Of a DNA stretch of 23,398 nt, positions 22,416 to 23,398 are shown one piece after another; the first letter of the stretch is position 1, and every line of letters starts with the position of its first letter. Made by a program: the position numbers and the translations under genes. Source of the DNA: an uncultured Phascolarctobacterium sp. (GTDB lineage Bacteria > Bacillota > Negativicutes > Acidaminococcales > Acidaminococcaceae); NCBI RefSeq assembly GCF_900753045.1, contig NZ_CAADXO010000084.1, forward strand, positions 1-23,398, read 5' to 3'. The notes under the pieces are model-generated. The model searched no databases and had not been told where the DNA came from. It was given only the letters and a program-made list of their open reading frames with translations.

Positions 22416-23398
22416 CTATTCTCCTCTTTGCACATAGTTTTTCGCCTTCCACTCCTCAAAGAGCAGATAAATCAACGGAACAACCACCAGCGTCAGCAAG
22501 GTGGAGGTTGTTAAGCCGCCAATCAGCACCACGCCCATAGACTGACGCAGCTCCGCACCTTCGCCGATACCGAGAGCAATCGGCAGCATACCGAGTATCG
22601 TAGACAATGTTGTCATCAGAATAGGACGCAGACGCAGCGAGCAGGCTAAAAGCACTGCTTCGCGGATAGACATGCCCTTTTCCCGCTCCTGGTTGGCATA
22701 GTCAATCAGCAAAATTGCATTTTTAGTAACAAGGCCCAGAAGCATAGTAAAGCCAATCATGCTCATCATATTCGCCGTCTGTCCAGCAACAAGCAGGCCC
22801 AGGATAGCGCCGATAATCGCAAACGGCAGTGATACCATGATAATCAGCGGCTGCGAAAAGCTTTCGAACTGCGCCGCCAGTACCATGTACACCACAACTA
22901 TTGCCAGAATAACTGCCTTGTAAACCTCTTTAAAGGAGCGTGCCATATTATCGGCCTGACCAATCATCTTATAGTTATATCCCGGCGGCAAATTCAGCTC
23001 GGGAATATATTCATCGCGCACCTTGCTGATTAAATCACCGGGCGAGATACCTACTGTGTTGGCATAAACAACAATCTGACGCTGCTTATCCTCACGCTCA
23101 ATGCGTGTAGGACCGCTGCCGTAACGCACATCTGCGATATCACCCAGGCGGATAAACTGACCTGCGGAAGAAGAAATGCGCAGGTTCATAACATCATTGA
23201 TATTAGTGCGCTGGCTTTGCTCCAGCTGCAGAATAATATCATAGTCATTGTCACCGATGGTATAGCTGTTGCTGGTGCTTTTGCCCATAATAGCCATTTC
23301 GATAACTTTACCTACTTCCGTAGCATCAAGACCGAATTCGCTGGCCTTGGCGTGGTCCAGCTTGACTACGATTTCCGGCTGCTCTTCCGCATCGGATA
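22416..23398 (-). CDS. RND efflux pump, inner-membrane subunit, C-terminal part
   Basis: About 327 residues, open to the right edge; the gene continues beyond the window and is normally about 1,030 aa. The visible part starts in the periplasmic porter/docking region (VVKLDHAKASEFGLDATEVG, then IGDNDYDIILQLEQ and IRLGDIADVRYGSGP). It passes into the second membrane half (AILAIVVVYMVLAAQFESF, SLPFAIIGAILGLLVAG) and has the HAE1-family GLVTKNAILLIDYANQERE plus RLRPILMTTLSTILGMLPIALG. These pumps use proton flux to drive drugs and lipophiles out through an outer-membrane channel with a membrane-fusion protein. Its presence indicates an outer membrane. The C-terminus is short (EEWKAKNYVQRGE). Confidence 0.95.
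   Translation of the reverse strand, partial: SDAEEQPEIVVKLDHAKASEFGLDATEVGKVIEMAIMGKSTSNSYTIGDNDYDIILQLEQSQRTNINDVMNLRISSSAGQFIRLGDIADVRYGSGPTRIEREDKQRQIVVYANTVGISPGDLISKVRDEYIPELNLPPGYNYKMIGQADNMARSFKEVYKAVILAIVVVYMVLAAQFESFSQPLIIMVSLPFAIIGAILGLLVAGQTANMMSMIGFTMLLGLVTKNAILLIDYANQEREKGMSIREAVLLACSLRLRPILMTTLSTILGMLPIALGIGEGAELRQSMGVVLIGGLTTSTLLTLVVVPLIYLLFEEWKAKNYVQRGE

Overview
The window looks like a chromosomal segment of a diderm Firmicute (Negativicutes; an Acidaminococcales/Phascolarctobacterium-like genome would fit, but this is inference). Firmicute-type genes (RNase HIII, the esterase-rnr-smpB-ssrA order, DUF1653) sit beside outer-membrane-type genes (an AsmA/TamB-like protein, an RND efflux pump, an ArnT-like glycosyltransferase). 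Most genes are on the minus strand. The housekeeping genes are moderately GC-rich; the stretch from about 7.5 to 11.9 kb, and the Fic gene, are visibly AT-richer and look accessory.

Layout, left to right. 1-150: the 3' end of a staphylococcal-nuclease-like gene, then a terminator. 241-1083: a Fic-domain AMPylase-type protein. 1185-2510: an AsmA/TamB-like envelope protein. 2653-5840: a likely operon transcribed leftwards, DUF1653 - YjbR/MmcQ - endonuclease IV (nfo, GTG start) - M18 aminopeptidase. 5989-6669: an RNase HI-like protein with a lysine-rich N-terminus and palindromes in its promoter. 6931-7542: a LysE/ArgO-type exporter.

7.7-11.9 kb is an accessory region with signs of decay: a multiply frameshifted NAD(P)H-dependent FMN reductase remnant; a three-gene plus-strand cassette (unknown 246-aa protein, tail-anchored 130-aa protein, membrane-anchored SNase nuclease interrupted by one amber codon); and a minus-strand gene combining a DUF4145/HEPN-like N-terminus, a coiled coil, a Cys cluster and a Sel1 repeat. 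A decayed second Cys-cluster module lies just downstream of the last gene. That gene is bracketed by two copies of a ~40-bp palindromic repeat, with a third, shrunken copy nearby.

11.9-13.0 kb: a Crp/Fnr-family regulator divergent from a TIGR04076-type Cys-containing protein. 13.2-17.8 kb: the trans-translation/RNA-decay cluster, leftwards: alpha/beta hydrolase - PaaI-type thioesterase - RNase R - SmpB - tmRNA. tmRNA has its own strong promoter and a shared bidirectional terminator. 18-23.4 kb: a second leftward run, RND pump (partial) - RNase HIII (GTG start, 2-nt gap) - YdjC/ChbG-type deacetylase - YbhN/UPF0104 membrane protein - GT39 glycosyltransferase. Its last three genes look like a module that modifies an envelope lipid or glycan.

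The best candidates for something undescribed are the 8.1-9.9 kb three-gene cassette and the HEPN-like/Cys/Sel1 gene with its repeats. Neither function can be proven from sequence alone.
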